The notes: generated from the letters alone by a model not told the origin. 64,000 nucleotides of DNA from Gilvimarinus agarilyticus (GCF_000832015.1 NZ_JXCJ01000001.1:3492437-3556436), one strand, 5' to 3'; numbered from the stretch's first letter, positions 9,152-18,094 are shown. Made by a program: numbers and translations.

Positions 9152-10816
9152 CTATGACAGCTCCCGACCTTCAGAAAATATTTCTCTGTCAACATCTAGC
9201 CCGCGTTTTGCCAGGTCCTCGTAAAACTGAGGAACAATACCGGTTGTAACAAACTTGCCTTTAACTTTACCTTCGCTATCGAACCCTGTTTGCTGAAAGC
9301 GAAATATCTCACCAAGCTGAATACGATTACCCTCTACACCTGATACTTCGCAGATACTGATGACCTTTCGGGCTCCACAAGCAAATCGTGTTTGCTGTAC
9401 GATAATATTAACCGCCGAGGATATCTGCTCGCGAATAGCCAGCACAGGCAGATCCATTCCCGCCATCATTACCATCACTTCTAACCTCGAAATACAGTCT
9501 CGAGGACTGTTTGCGTGCGCAGTGGTTAATGATCCGTCGTGACCCGTATTCATAGCCTGAAGCATATCCAGTGTTTCACCACCACGACACTCACCAACAA
9601 CTATTCGATCGGGCCGCATCCGCAAGCAGTTTTTAACCAGCTCCCTAATCGAGACTGCACCTTTGCCTTCCTGGTTCGCCGGCCTAGCTTCTAGAGAAAT
9701 CAAATTATCCTGATAAAGCTTTAGTTCGGCGGCATCTTCTACCGTAATAATTCGTTCTGTCTCGGGGATAAAGTTCGACAGGACATTCAACAACGTGGTC
9801 TTCCCTGAGCCGGTGCCACCCGAAATAATAATATTCTGCTTGTGAACAACGGCCATCTCCAAAAACTTGACCATCTCGTCGTTGAAAGTTCCAAATTTGA
9901 CAAGATCGGTGGCCCATAGACGATCCTTCATAAATTTACGAATCGTAATACAAGGCCCCTTTAACGCAATGGGAGGGATTACTGCATTTACCCTTGATCC
10001 GTCTTTTAACCGTGCATCGACGGCAGGTGAGCTCTCATCGATGCGACGCCCCAGCGGGGTTACAATCCGCTCGATAGCGGATAATACGGCCCGATCATCG
10101 GTAAAACTTACAGATGATTTATAGGTTCTTCCCTTTTTTTCATAGAATATTTCATCGGCGGCATTGACCATGATCTCGCTGACATCGTCCATTGCCAGGA
10201 GTGACTCCAAAGGCCCTAGGCCTACCGCCTCATTCAGTACCTGATCACACAGTTCATCTCGGTCTATGGACTCTGGAATATCATCGAACTGTAAAAGGAT
10301 TTTTTGAATCAAATCTTGAGTAAAAATACGTAAGTGGTCGTCCGACATGCTATTGACATCAACTCGACGTAAATCCATCTGCTTGAGAAGTTCTTTATGA
10401 ACTTTAACCCTGAACTCCTTCATGGGCCCTTCAGGGGGGAAGCTCTCCGTTAAAGACTCGTGGCTGCTTTCGTTGCGTGACTCTACCGAAGGTAAGGGCT
10501 CGCTTTCTTGCTTCTTAACCTCTACAGAGCCCTTCACTTTAATAATGTATGAGTTGATCTCAATGGAGTCTGAGTCACGCACCGGACCATAATCGTCAAT
10601 CGCGCGCCCATTAACTTTAGTACCGCTTTTACCACCAAGGTCTTTAACGAATATCCCTGCATCAGTACTGCGTAGCTCAGCATGGTGTTTTCCGACCATC
10701 CATCCATGTAGTTTAATCAAACAATCGTCATCTTTCCCTAGATAACAACTGGGTTCTCGGCATACGACGTCCGCGACTTTTGTTCCCTTTTGTGTTTTAA
10801 CGCTGATATGAAGCAC
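9152..10816 (-). CDS. tadA: TadA/CpaF secretion ATPase with N-terminal FHA domain
   Basis: This 554-residue protein has two parts. Residues 1-95 form a forkhead-associated (FHA) domain (SCYLGKDDDCLIKL, VGKHHAELR, KDLGGKSGTKVNG), a phosphothreonine-recognition fold. Residues from about 140 are a CpaF/TadA ATPase with Walker A GGTGSGKTT (Lys339), the Asp box RIITVEDAAEL, and the His box GHDGSLTTAHANSPRD. TadA powers Flp pilus extension and probably retraction. FHA-CpaF fusions occur in some lineages; the FHA suggests control by Ser/Thr phosphorylation or recruitment of a partner. No CpaE/TadZ gene, the usual cytoplasmic localisation factor, is present in the window. Confidence 0.93.
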   Translation of the reverse strand: MLHISVKTQKGTKVADVVCREPSCYLGKDDDCLIKLHGWMVGKHHAELRSTDAGIFVKDLGGKSGTKVNGRAIDDYGPVRDSDSIEINSYIIKVKGSVEVKKQESEPLPSVESRNESSHESLTESFPPEGPMKEFRVKVHKELLKQMDLRRVDVNSMSDDHLRIFTQDLIQKILLQFDDIPESIDRDELCDQVLNEAVGLGPLESLLAMDDVSEIMVNAADEIFYEKKGRTYKSSVSFTDDRAVLSAIERIVTPLGRRIDESSPAVDARLKDGSRVNAVIPPIALKGPCITIRKFMKDRLWATDLVKFGTFNDEMVKFLEMAVVHKQNIIISGGTGSGKTTLLNVLSNFIPETERIITVEDAAELKLYQDNLISLEARPANQEGKGAVSIRELVKNCLRMRPDRIVVGECRGGETLDMLQAMNTGHDGSLTTAHANSPRDCISRLEVMVMMAGMDLPVLAIREQISSAVNIIVQQTRFACGARKVISICEVSGVEGNRIQLGEIFRFQQTGFDSEGKVKGKFVTTGIVPQFYEDLAKRGLDVDREIFSEGRELS

Positions 10817-10825
10817 GCGGCGGCC

Positions 10826-12145
10826 CTAATCTAGAAGTTTATCGGTAATGGAGTTTTCGTTACGCAACTGTGTCAGCTCTGCTATATTTTTTTGCAGATT
10901 CTCTGGAATTTCATCCAGTGCACCATGAATCGTAGGCGTTACCAGAATAACAAGCTCACTACGGCCTTCTACAAAACTTCGAGATTTAAACAACTCGCCG
11001 ATAATAGGAATATCGCCTAAAAGCGGGACTTTATCGTAAATTTTACTATCTTCTGATTTCAGAAGGCCTGAGATTACCATTGTCTCGCCATGTTTCAGGT
11101 TCACCACCGATTCGGTATTTCTCGTTAAAATGCCTGGTATACCGTTAACGGAGTTCGAAAAGTCGATCGAACTCATCTCTGCTCTCACCCGAGAAATAAT
11201 ATTACCGTTATCGTCTGCAACCGGCTCGATGTCTAGCTGGATGCCATAGTCCTGCATCTCTACAACGGGCTGACCAAACTCATTTAGCACCGCAATAGGG
11301 TACTCACCACCCGATTGAAATGTAGCAACCTCACCACTGCGAGTACTTAATGAAGGTTCAGCCAATATTCTGGCATAACCATCCTCCTGTAATAGCTGGA
11401 TCATCGAGGTAATACCGGTTAACAACCCAGCATAAGGGTAAGAAGCAGTAGATGTCAGACTAATTGGAGAGGGATTGCCTTCGAACAACGAAAGCAACGG
11501 GTTACTTTCACTGCCATAAACGTAAGCACCGTTAGTAACGAAGTTATGAACATAGCCTACGCTCGGCCCGGCAATAGAGTCCTGCCAATCTATTCCTATT
11601 TGCTTAGTAAAATTCTTGTTAACCTCAAGAACCTGAACCTTCATCTGAATCATTTGCTTAAAGGCCACTTTTTCTGGCCGCACAAATGAGATTAGGTTGT
11701 CGAAATTCAGGTTTCCTGTTTGCGTTGCAAAAAGCTCTAGATCTTCCTCAGGAACGTTTCCCTCAGCAATAATATAGCCACCTTCATAGCGGAACGTCAC
11801 GCCCGAGAAACTTCTAAAAATCGAGCGAACCCGGTCGATTTCATCTTTTATATCGCTACCCAGGATGTTGACAACGTAACTGTTTTTTCTCTCACCCCGG
11901 GTCCAAACATATAGCTCGGTTTTGCCCGCTTGCTTAGGAACTAGAACCACCTCTCCGTTATCAAGAACACTGGTTCCTAAAATCGAATCGTTCCCCACTG
12001 CTATGCGCACCACCTCCCCTACTTCAATAGTGGTAACTGAACCGACGTAGGCTTCGATTGTTTCAGCCTTGGCGTTAGCCGTTAGCGTAAAAGACAAAGC
12101 GATCGTTACGACAGTAATCCATGCCGAAAATCTCCATTTGTACAT
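10826..12145 (-). CDS. rcpA: Tad pilus outer-membrane secretin RcpA/CpaC
   Basis: This protein of about 439 residues is taken to start at ATG 12145 (MYKWRF), giving a clean signal peptide ending TANAKA; the frame could extend to 12178 inside the rcpC end. An N-terminal pilus/BON region (YVGSVTTIEVGEVVRIAVGN) precedes the secretin core: ARILAEPSLSTRSGEVATF, FQSGGEYPI, and the C-terminal signature MVISGLLKSEDSKI, KVPLLGDIPIIGELFKS, ELVILVTPTI. It forms the outer-membrane channel for the Flp pilus. It follows rcpC directly, the usual order, and no rcpB-type gene intervenes. Confidence 0.93.
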   Translation of the reverse strand: MYKWRFSAWITVVTIALSFTLTANAKAETIEAYVGSVTTIEVGEVVRIAVGNDSILGTSVLDNGEVVLVPKQAGKTELYVWTRGERKNSYVVNILGSDIKDEIDRVRSIFRSFSGVTFRYEGGYIIAEGNVPEEDLELFATQTGNLNFDNLISFVRPEKVAFKQMIQMKVQVLEVNKNFTKQIGIDWQDSIAGPSVGYVHNFVTNGAYVYGSESNPLLSLFEGNPSPISLTSTASYPYAGLLTGITSMIQLLQEDGYARILAEPSLSTRSGEVATFQSGGEYPIAVLNEFGQPVVEMQDYGIQLDIEPVADDNGNIISRVRAEMSSIDFSNSVNGIPGILTRNTESVVNLKHGETMVISGLLKSEDSKIYDKVPLLGDIPIIGELFKSRSFVEGRSELVILVTPTIHGALDEIPENLQKNIAELTQLRNENSITDKLLD

Positions 12146-12146
12146 A

Positions 12147-13118
12147 CTAATCCCCAACCTGCGTGACAACGTTTTCACTTACCACAACGTCTTTTTTCGA
12201 TTCTTGAACCATCGCCACACTCAACCTAGCGGACCTACGATCACCACCTAGATTCTGTATCGCCACGTTTTTGCTTTCTATTACCCCTTCCTTAGACATA
12301 CTCCCACCGAGAAATTCGTACCCTCCAGACGCAGCCTTATTGTCAATGTAATCCGTCATCGCGACTGATTCATTTAAGCGACCGGCTGTATCCGCTGAGT
12401 TTCTTAAAAAGACCGTCAAGTCGCCTTTTTTTCTCGCGAGTGTTAAAAGCCCTGCATTTTTATAGGTAACAGCTACTGTCACAGTGCCGTAGTCCAATAC
12501 CGCGCTACTATTGTCATGGCGAAAAAAATCATCATCCCGACTTACAAGCGATATCGCATCTACCGATAGAACTCTCACTTTATCCAGCAACGGAACCAAT
12601 AATTGGTCATCCATCGCACTTTCTTCTACTTCTGAGTCCCTCGTGATCAATGCAATATCAATGAAATCGCCCGGAAGAACCATCCCGGACACCGCGTTGA
12701 TATTGTCTATCTCAAAGCTAACAGCGCGCTCGCCGGAGTTAAGAAGCTCAGAGAAACGACTAACACTGTCATCACCCAGATAATGCGTCAGTAATGGCTC
12801 GCCGGAGGCCATCGGAAAGCTAAGCACTTTACCGTCAACCAAAGAGAAGCGATCAGGCGTAATCACCGCGGGCGAGAGAAACTCAGATGACACTTCGGCT
12901 ACTGCCATATTCGTAGCTCCCAAAACATCCCCGGCGCGAAGTGGCGCGGATGCAACGACCACTTTGACACTACTCCCTACCTGGCCTTGAATTTGCGAGC
13001 GAATAGCCGTTTCTTTATTCTGTAGATATCGAGTAGACAACCAAAATGCTAGAATCGCGACAACCACCGCAACAATCAATAAAACCCAGCTTTTCTTGTT
13101 TCCTGTTACTGATGACAC
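12147..13118 (-). CDS. rcpC: RcpC/CpaB pilus assembly protein (SAF domain)
   Basis: This 323-residue protein has one N-terminal membrane helix (WVLLIVAVVVAILAFWLSTR) and a SAF domain (VKVVVASAPLRAGDVLGATN, SGEPLLTHYLG) that in CpaB proteins may bind cell-wall or pilus components. The RcpC/CpaB core follows (MVLPGDFIDIALI, VLSVDAISL, VTVAVTYKNAGLLTLARKKG). The C-terminal tail is charged and probably flexible. CpaB is needed for secretin stability and pilus assembly. It starts 3 bp after the small prepilin-like gene and ends just before rcpA. Confidence 0.9.
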   Translation of the reverse strand: MSSVTGNKKSWVLLIVAVVVAILAFWLSTRYLQNKETAIRSQIQGQVGSSVKVVVASAPLRAGDVLGATNMAVAEVSSEFLSPAVITPDRFSLVDGKVLSFPMASGEPLLTHYLGDDSVSRFSELLNSGERAVSFEIDNINAVSGMVLPGDFIDIALITRDSEVEESAMDDQLLVPLLDKVRVLSVDAISLVSRDDDFFRHDNSSAVLDYGTVTVAVTYKNAGLLTLARKKGDLTVFLRNSADTAGRLNESVAMTDYIDNKAASGGYEFLGGSMSKEGVIESKNVAIQNLGGDRRSARLSVAMVQESKKDVVVSENVVTQVGD

Positions 13119-13121
13119 AGA

Positions 13122-13379
13122 TTAGTTCTCCTCATAGGCCGACAAATTCGTCGATCTATTTCTATCGCCGTTTGCATTGGTGATCACCGTTTCGTCAATC
13201 TGCATATGACTAAGTGATTGCGCGTATATATAGCTGGTGTGATTGCTCTTTATGCCATCCGTTAGAAGATCTACGACGTTATCGCCCTCCATACCGGGCA
13301 AAGGGGTCAATAGAGCCATGGAAAAAAACACCAAGCCGATAATATACTCAACTGCGCCAAAACCACGATGCTTGTTCAT
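13122..13379 (-). CDS. Small prepilin-like protein in Tad locus
   Basis: This 85-residue protein begins MNKHRGFGAVEYIIGLVFFS: a basic lead, a Gly cleavage-like site followed by AVEY (Glu at the +4/+5 position), then a hydrophobic helix. This is the type IVb prepilin pattern seen in Flp and TadE. The remaining 55 residues are polar with no recognised domain. The start ATG 13379 has GGAG at the right distance and overlaps the upstream gene's stop by 4 bp. It could be a minor pilin or pseudopilin. No family name is claimed. Confidence 0.7.
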   Translation of the reverse strand: MNKHRGFGAVEYIIGLVFFSMALLTPLPGMEGDNVVDLLTDGIKSNHTSYIYAQSLSHMQIDETVITNANGDRNRSTNLSAYEEN

Positions 13380-14053
13380 TTGTACTCCGTAACAATGGCG
13401 AGAACCTGAGTAAGTGAGCTCTTGCCAACAATCGATATGTTCAACATCTCGCCCGAACGTGATAACGCCAACCCGGCCTTTTTTTCTCTCAATAGGTTAT
13501 CGGAATGAACGACACTCCAACCATCATTAGTGAATTCTCGCCGATAAAAGTTATAGTTTGTTGTCACTGATGACTTATTCGTTAACCAAAGCATTCTATT
13601 ATTTCTACCTAGATCATTTGACTTCATGTCGTTGACGACTTTGGTATCCGATAACATCGGAAACCCTTCGCCAAACCTCATATCTCTTTCACTTCGCATA
13701 CCTGGTAGGTTTGATATTGCCAAAAAACCCTGTAGCTGAAGATGCTCATTCTTACTTTCGTTAAACTGTACGGTGTAGAGAAGACCATCATCAATATGAG
13801 ACAAAACAACAAGCTTATCCATTCGACCTTTTCTAAACTCCTCCCCCCACTCTTTCCGGTAGTACAACTCCACTTCCTCTGCTGTTTTTGTCGTTGAAAA
13901 ACCACTAACAGCCATGTTCATACCGTTGAACTCCATATCATCTGCAACGACATGGAGGTCAAAATAGTCAGGAACGGGAAAGCTAATATCATCACAAAAC
14001 GCCAGTGGCGACGCGACGAGTAAAAATGTAAGTAATGCGACGTGGAATGACAT
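13376..14053 (-). CDS. Secreted protein of unknown function, Tad locus
   Basis: This 225-residue protein has a signal peptide (VALLTFLLVASPLAFC, cleavage near CDD) and a mature domain I do not recognise. It alternates beta-like and polar segments, for example FNGMNMAVSGFSTTKTAEEV and YYRKEWGEEF, repeated in weaker form as NFYRREFTNDGWSVV. Two 'YYR/FYRRE...W' segments suggest an internal duplication of a small periplasmic fold. The Cys at the signal end could make it a lipoprotein, but the lipobox is poor (LAFC). It lies between the TadE/G-like gene at 14104 and the small prepilin-like gene, so it is probably an accessory pilus factor. Confidence 0.6.
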   Translation of the reverse strand: MSFHVALLTFLLVASPLAFCDDISFPVPDYFDLHVVADDMEFNGMNMAVSGFSTTKTAEEVELYYRKEWGEEFRKGRMDKLVVLSHIDDGLLYTVQFNESKNEHLQLQGFLAISNLPGMRSERDMRFGEGFPMLSDTKVVNDMKSNDLGRNNRMLWLTNKSSVTTNYNFYRREFTNDGWSVVHSDNLLREKKAGLALSRSGEMLNISIVGKSSLTQVLAIVTEYK

Positions 14054-14103
14054 AGGATCCCTTTACAACGCTCGTTCCCATAGTGAATATACTTTATGGA
14101 ATA

Positions 14104-15003
14104 CTACTGCTCGTATGAATAACCATAATCGTTTAATTGAGGCGTTAATCGACGCAAACAGGACTGGGGCGTTCTTAATTGCCCACCGTTATAGCTCTCC
14201 CCCAACCTGGCGCAAGGCACCGCATCCACTTCGACCTTTCCTAGGTCCATCCAGCTAACCTCCTTAAACAAAGGAAGCCACCCTAATGCACCAAAAACAG
14301 TTTCTACGCCCAGGGTGTCGAAAAACGTTGTGATCGGAACCAATCCTTCTATCGTAGATTCAGCCGCATGCGGACCACCGACGGACCACCCCTCAGCCAA
14401 TAGAGCCCCTGTTCTTGACAACTCGATAACATCACTTGATAGCTCCGGAAACCAGGCGATCGGCTTTAGTGACACTCTAACCTCAGATTGATATATCCCA
14501 TTCTCGTTGGGATTAAATCCTGACGTCAGACTAAGAACGTCACCCAGCGCCCCCTGAACCGCTGCAAATCCATCAGGACTGTGCTCACTGGTAGTGACAG
14601 TAACGAACTTTTCGCCGCTGCTTTGGCTATCATCTAATTCGTAAATAGGTTCAAGCTCCCCATTTGACATGGTTTTGACCATCAACGTAGGGTTAATACT
14701 GTCTAGGCTGGTTTGCTGGGAGTGCTCAGAGGTAACCTTACTTTTAGAGTGCGAAAAAATTCTATTTTGGATTTCATTGCTAACGGCAACATCCGATTTC
14801 ACAGGCGCGTTAGACACAGCGCCTCCTGGCTCGGAACGGAAGTAGGCGACTCTTTCCCATACTGCATAGCGTGCGGCTTGCTCAACCATCTGCCTATTTT
14901 CAATATATTTATAAAGCACAGGAACCAACATAATCATCGGGAGCACGACAAAACCTACGACAATAACGAATTCCGCTAGTACGCTCCCCTTCTGTTGATT
15001 CAT
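14104..15003 (-). CDS. TadE/TadG-like pseudopilin family protein
   Basis: This 299-residue protein begins MNQQKGSVLAEFVIVVGFVV, a pseudopilin-like N-terminus with a G-SVLAEF cleavage region and a membrane helix to about residue 30. The next segment, NRQMVEQAARYAVWERVAYF, matches the amphipathic helix after the anchor in TadE-like proteins. The large extracytoplasmic domain holds two conserved-looking Cys near the C-terminus (VPCARLGE, PQSCLRRL) that could form a disulfide. It is about 60 bp downstream of the secreted 179-residue protein gene and belongs to the same minus-strand cluster. Confidence 0.72.
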   Translation of the reverse strand: MNQQKGSVLAEFVIVVGFVVLPMIMLVPVLYKYIENRQMVEQAARYAVWERVAYFRSEPGGAVSNAPVKSDVAVSNEIQNRIFSHSKSKVTSEHSQQTSLDSINPTLMVKTMSNGELEPIYELDDSQSSGEKFVTVTTSEHSPDGFAAVQGALGDVLSLTSGFNPNENGIYQSEVRVSLKPIAWFPELSSDVIELSRTGALLAEGWSVGGPHAAESTIEGLVPITTFFDTLGVETVFGALGWLPLFKEVSWMDLGKVEVDAVPCARLGESYNGGQLRTPQSCLRRLTPQLNDYGYSYEQ

Positions 15004-15063
15004 CTCTTCACCAAACGTACCAAATAGAAATTAAGGTTTTTTACACGAGGCGCCCTTAAACAA

Positions 15064-15603
15064 TTAGCTCTGCAACCCGGAGAACTCTTTCTCGGGAATT
15101 GACATGCAGTAGTCCCACATCTCCTGCTGCACAACAATATTGTCGCTGTTTTTCACCTTTAAACTTTCATAGGACTCGTAGTAATTTTTTACGAGATCTA
15201 ACTTTCTCATCTCTAACGTCTTAACCACACCGACTGATGATTCTTCAGGGTCCCAGGGCTCCAGTGTCTTTTTAGGTACAGGTGTATAACCATTGAGTTC
15301 GTAGAGGTTAGAAAGCCCAGACAGAAGTTCATCGACACTCTTCCCTTGATCAAAATGCTTTTCATACGTGCTTTGCGCAACGTTTCCAGCACTTAACGAC
15401 GACCCCATACACGTAGCCAACTTTTCCTCAGAGAGCGGATCCAAAGCCATGATGCTTCTGACATCCGCTCTTTTGGACCAATGGAATTTATCCATATAAG
15501 GGTTGACAACAGGAACGTCAAAATCCTTAGCGATGGAATTCCCGCTGATGATCACAGAAGAGACCAAAGCGATGCGGATCGAAAGTGTTAAGGCTGATTT
15601 CAT
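15064..15603 (-). CDS. Secreted protein of unknown function, Tad locus
   Basis: This 179-residue protein has a signal peptide (ALTLSIRIALVSSVIISGNS) and an otherwise uncharacterised mature domain. The start ATG 15603 has GAGG at suitable spacing. It ends with VVQQEMWDYCMSIPEKEF. The secreted protein at 20595-21110 ends with a similar segment (VQAEVWDFCISRGEALL), suggesting a distant relationship. Two cysteines (LATCMGSS and DYCMS) could form a disulfide. It lies between the TadG-like gene and a TadE/G-like gene, so it is probably a periplasmic factor for piliation. Function unknown. Confidence 0.6.
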   Translation of the reverse strand: MKSALTLSIRIALVSSVIISGNSIAKDFDVPVVNPYMDKFHWSKRADVRSIMALDPLSEEKLATCMGSSLSAGNVAQSTYEKHFDQGKSVDELLSGLSNLYELNGYTPVPKKTLEPWDPEESSVGVVKTLEMRKLDLVKNYYESYESLKVKNSDNIVVQQEMWDYCMSIPEKEFSGLQS

Positions 15604-15636
15604 TTTATTCCTCTAAAATCGTTTTACTCAGTAAAA

Positions 15637-17202
15637 TTATAAAGCGCCAGACGCTACTAGAGCTGAAAGTATCGAGGATGACTCATCCACCAATCTCGTT
15701 TGCCAAAATGGGTTGTATAAGTTTCCATGCTCGTGCAAACCGTCGTTACGCCCCCACTCTATATTCCATGAGTGATCTCGAGTTCCATAAGTGGTTTCAT
15801 CCGGCCTTGAAAAAAAGCTTTGCGCACTTGCAGACGCATATAGCTTATCGGTTGGAATTCCACCGGAGGATTCGACACTAAACCGATCGCTTCGATTGTA
15901 AGTGGCGCTCTGCTCATCCAGTATTTTCTGAGTCTTCATGTTCTGCTCGCCTTTACTCAAAAATAAGTTAAAGGCAGGCATGGAGTCTGTTTTCTCGTCT
16001 GATTTAAAATCGTGAAAGTCTCTTAACCCAGCCGTACTCCTAAGGTTATTACCCTCATAAGAATCGCCGCTACCCAGAATCGATGGGTATCGAAGCATTC
16101 CCGCAGCATTACCATTCTCCCACGCGCCTCCCCACCAGCGATCACGATCGTTTGATTGATAACTGACCTTATCCCAATTTGACTCATCAAAGTTATCACG
16201 ACGCTTGTTCCGGTGGTTTCTATAATAATAGTTGTTAGTTTCGTGATCTCTATGCAGCGCATGCGCTGCGCCCCAACCAAGCGGAGTCTCAATGGTGAAG
16301 CTTGTAAACCATAAGTCAATCTTCTGATAAAACGAAAAAGTATCTGCGGCGGTCCAATTCCACTGTATACCCCCACCTCCGTTTATCGAAACCGGGACAA
16401 AATCTGAACCGCCATTTTTATCTGCCCAAAACGAGTATATTCCTGTGTTCACTCTAGGAACTACACGGTAGGACCGATCCGCGGTAAAACGGTCTCGTGA
16501 GTCGTTAACAAGGTTGGCAAACTCAGTAAAACGTTGTGTCGTCCGCGAATCGCCGCCCCGGTTTCTTTCGGCCACATCGGAGCTATCAAATTCTTTGATC
16601 TCACTCCCCCAGGCCTCCATAAAACTTGCAACGTTTGCCCCTGAAACCAACGCACTAGTACTAACATCAGGATCGTTCCGCTCAAGTATATCGCTATATA
16701 CTGACTGCGACGCCCCTAAGGTAAACAGATGGTTAGCTTTCTGTAGCTCCGAGAGTGCTAATGTAATAGCGTCTTGTGCGGTAATGAAAACTTCACCCGA
16801 CTCGATCACGCTCAACATGGTCGACGTCGCCTCAGCCAGAACCTCCGTTATACGCTCAATTAGTACTCCAACGTAAGGAACGAAGCGAATGAAATCACCT
16901 AGCGTTTCTAAGTTCTGAGAAAACTCATTAACCTCACTTGCCCAAGAAACCAACCCAACATACTGACCAATCGCTACCTGATTCGCGATCATCGCACGAT
17001 TGGTAATTGCGATCATATTCAAATCACGGGTTTGCATATTCACGGTGCTATATGCAGTGTTGTCCGCAGTGTTTTGAAGCCTAATTCGCTCTGATGCGAC
17101 CCAGCCAATGTCGTATAATGAAAAAACAGACAAGGCTATAGCGGCAAAAAATATGACGATAAATACCGTGGCGTATCCCGATTGTTTTCGTATCACCTTC
17201 AT
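15637..17202 (-). CDS. tadG: TadG-like pilus assembly protein
   Basis: This 521-residue protein has an N-terminal Flp pilus assembly TadE/G-like segment: KQSGYATVFIVIFFAAIALS forms a membrane anchor, followed by WVASERIRLQNTADNTAYS and NMIAITNRAMIANQVAIGQY. Those motifs are typical of TadG-like proteins. The rest is a large extracytoplasmic domain, rich in Asn, Ser and aromatic residues, with no von Willebrand motif I can see. The gene begins just after a hairpin terminator (17276-17313), so its expression depends on read-through or on a promoter within the first 70 bp. Confidence 0.75.
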   Translation of the reverse strand: MKVIRKQSGYATVFIVIFFAAIALSVFSLYDIGWVASERIRLQNTADNTAYSTVNMQTRDLNMIAITNRAMIANQVAIGQYVGLVSWASEVNEFSQNLETLGDFIRFVPYVGVLIERITEVLAEATSTMLSVIESGEVFITAQDAITLALSELQKANHLFTLGASQSVYSDILERNDPDVSTSALVSGANVASFMEAWGSEIKEFDSSDVAERNRGGDSRTTQRFTEFANLVNDSRDRFTADRSYRVVPRVNTGIYSFWADKNGGSDFVPVSINGGGGIQWNWTAADTFSFYQKIDLWFTSFTIETPLGWGAAHALHRDHETNNYYYRNHRNKRRDNFDESNWDKVSYQSNDRDRWWGGAWENGNAAGMLRYPSILGSGDSYEGNNLRSTAGLRDFHDFKSDEKTDSMPAFNLFLSKGEQNMKTQKILDEQSATYNRSDRFSVESSGGIPTDKLYASASAQSFFSRPDETTYGTRDHSWNIEWGRNDGLHEHGNLYNPFWQTRLVDESSSILSALVASGAL

Positions 17203-17275
17203 TCACCCGAGTCTTGGCTTAATTCTGAGAAAATCGGCCAAAGTCGCTGCCAAGGAACGTCTTAAATTCTGACAC

Positions 17276-17313
17276 ACAAAAATCCCAGGCCTGGCTCTTC
17301 GCTTAACCTGGGA
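17276..17313 (-). terminator. Candidate Rho-independent terminator upstream of tadG
   Basis: On the minus strand TCCCAGG pairs with CCTGGGA across a 17-base spacer that can pair further, followed at once by TTTTTGTGTGT. It is 74 bases upstream of the tadG start, so it could act as an attenuator between the pilin leader region and the assembly genes. Confidence 0.55.
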
Positions 17314-17603
17314 GCTGATCACCATGCCTTTTCCTAAACATCCTTTTCTATTGTCGAGTACGGCTAAGATCGATCAACGTCGACTCGCAACACTTTCTAT
17401 AGCCGCATCAGGAACATGAAACACTGCACAGCATCAGAAAGATATGTAACTTTATCGTAAAGAGCGACAAACACTTCTTCACCTGACGACTATAAACCCA
17501 TCACCTTCTCTTCGGTGTAGGCCTTTCGGACTGACCACTGTCACGCAAACAGAGACTCTTCTTCGATAAAACGAAAAACCTGGGGTACGCAGCCTTTCTA
17601 GAA
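17314..17603 (-). other. Gene-free leader region between two terminators in the Tad locus
   Basis: These 290 bases lie between the flp terminator and the terminator before tadG and hold no recognised gene. A small hairpin (CACC-GAAGAGAA-GGTG) lies near 17500-17515. A 25-codon minus-strand frame (17397-17474) starts with GTG after AGGTGAAGAA and encodes a hydrophobic peptide. Either could be a leader peptide, part of a regulatory RNA, or chance. Confidence 0.35.
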
Positions 17604-17644
17604 TAAAAAAAACGCCTCGATTCACTCTCTTGAACCGAGACGTT
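17604..17644 (-). terminator. Rho-independent terminator after flp
   Basis: The stem AACGTCTCGGTTCA / TGAATCGAGGCGTT pairs over 14 bases with two G-U wobbles and a six-base loop (AGAGAG), followed by a run of T on the minus strand. It begins within 10 bases of the flp stop, so it should make flp a separate, abundant transcript from the assembly genes. Confidence 0.88.
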
Positions 17645-17652
17645 CTGGGCGA

Positions 17653-17934
17653 CTAGTTGCCGCTAGTTCCACCAGCCGTGGCAGTTTCGTCATAATTACT
17701 TAGGTTCACCTCTGTCTCAGCGTTGGTTACTGCATCCTGACCCGCTTGGTTTGCAGTATTGATCGCATCAGTTGCCGACTCACCACCAAGCTCAGATGCC
17801 ATAGCGGCCACCTGATTTCGAGCCGTTTTACCAAACAGCGTGAACGCCCCAATAGCTGCAATAGCAATCAAAGCGACGATAATAATATACTCCGTCATGC
17901 CCTGACCTTTGATACGTTTACTCATATTACGCAT
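17653..17934 (-). CDS. flp: Flp-type major pilin precursor
   Basis: This 93-residue type IVb prepilin starts at ATG 17934 (MRNMSKRIKGQG), with AAGGAG eight bases upstream. The processing site is KGQG-MTEYIIIVALIAIAA: cleavage after Gly, Glu and Tyr at mature positions 3-4, then the hydrophobic polymerisation helix. The mature pilin of about 80 residues is slightly longer than typical Flp and ends in a polar, Gly/Thr/Ser-rich tail (ETATAGGTSGN). It is the first gene of the locus and is followed by its own terminator. No prepilin peptidase gene (tadV/cpaA) is seen in the window, so processing must rely on one elsewhere. Confidence 0.93.
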   Translation of the reverse strand: MRNMSKRIKGQGMTEYIIIVALIAIAAIGAFTLFGKTARNQVAAMASELGGESATDAINTANQAGQDAVTNAETEVNLSNYDETATAGGTSGN

Positions 17935-18094
17935 GGTGTAACTCCTTTTGATTAAATGTAGCGTGAGTGATAAAAAATAATGCGACGTCATTGTAAAGAT
18001 TACTGTGCTGTAGATTAACCGCCCAATTGAATCAATTTAATCTCTATTTTTTTGCGAATAGTACTCCAGCTTGAGTAGTCGAAAACGAATCACA

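Noticed and set aside
17465..17545. Possible c-di-GMP (GEMM-type) riboswitch in the leader between flp and tadG.
   Set aside because: A CACC/GGTG hairpin and a GAAA-containing stretch are present, but the conserved GEMM core and tetraloop receptor order do not match.
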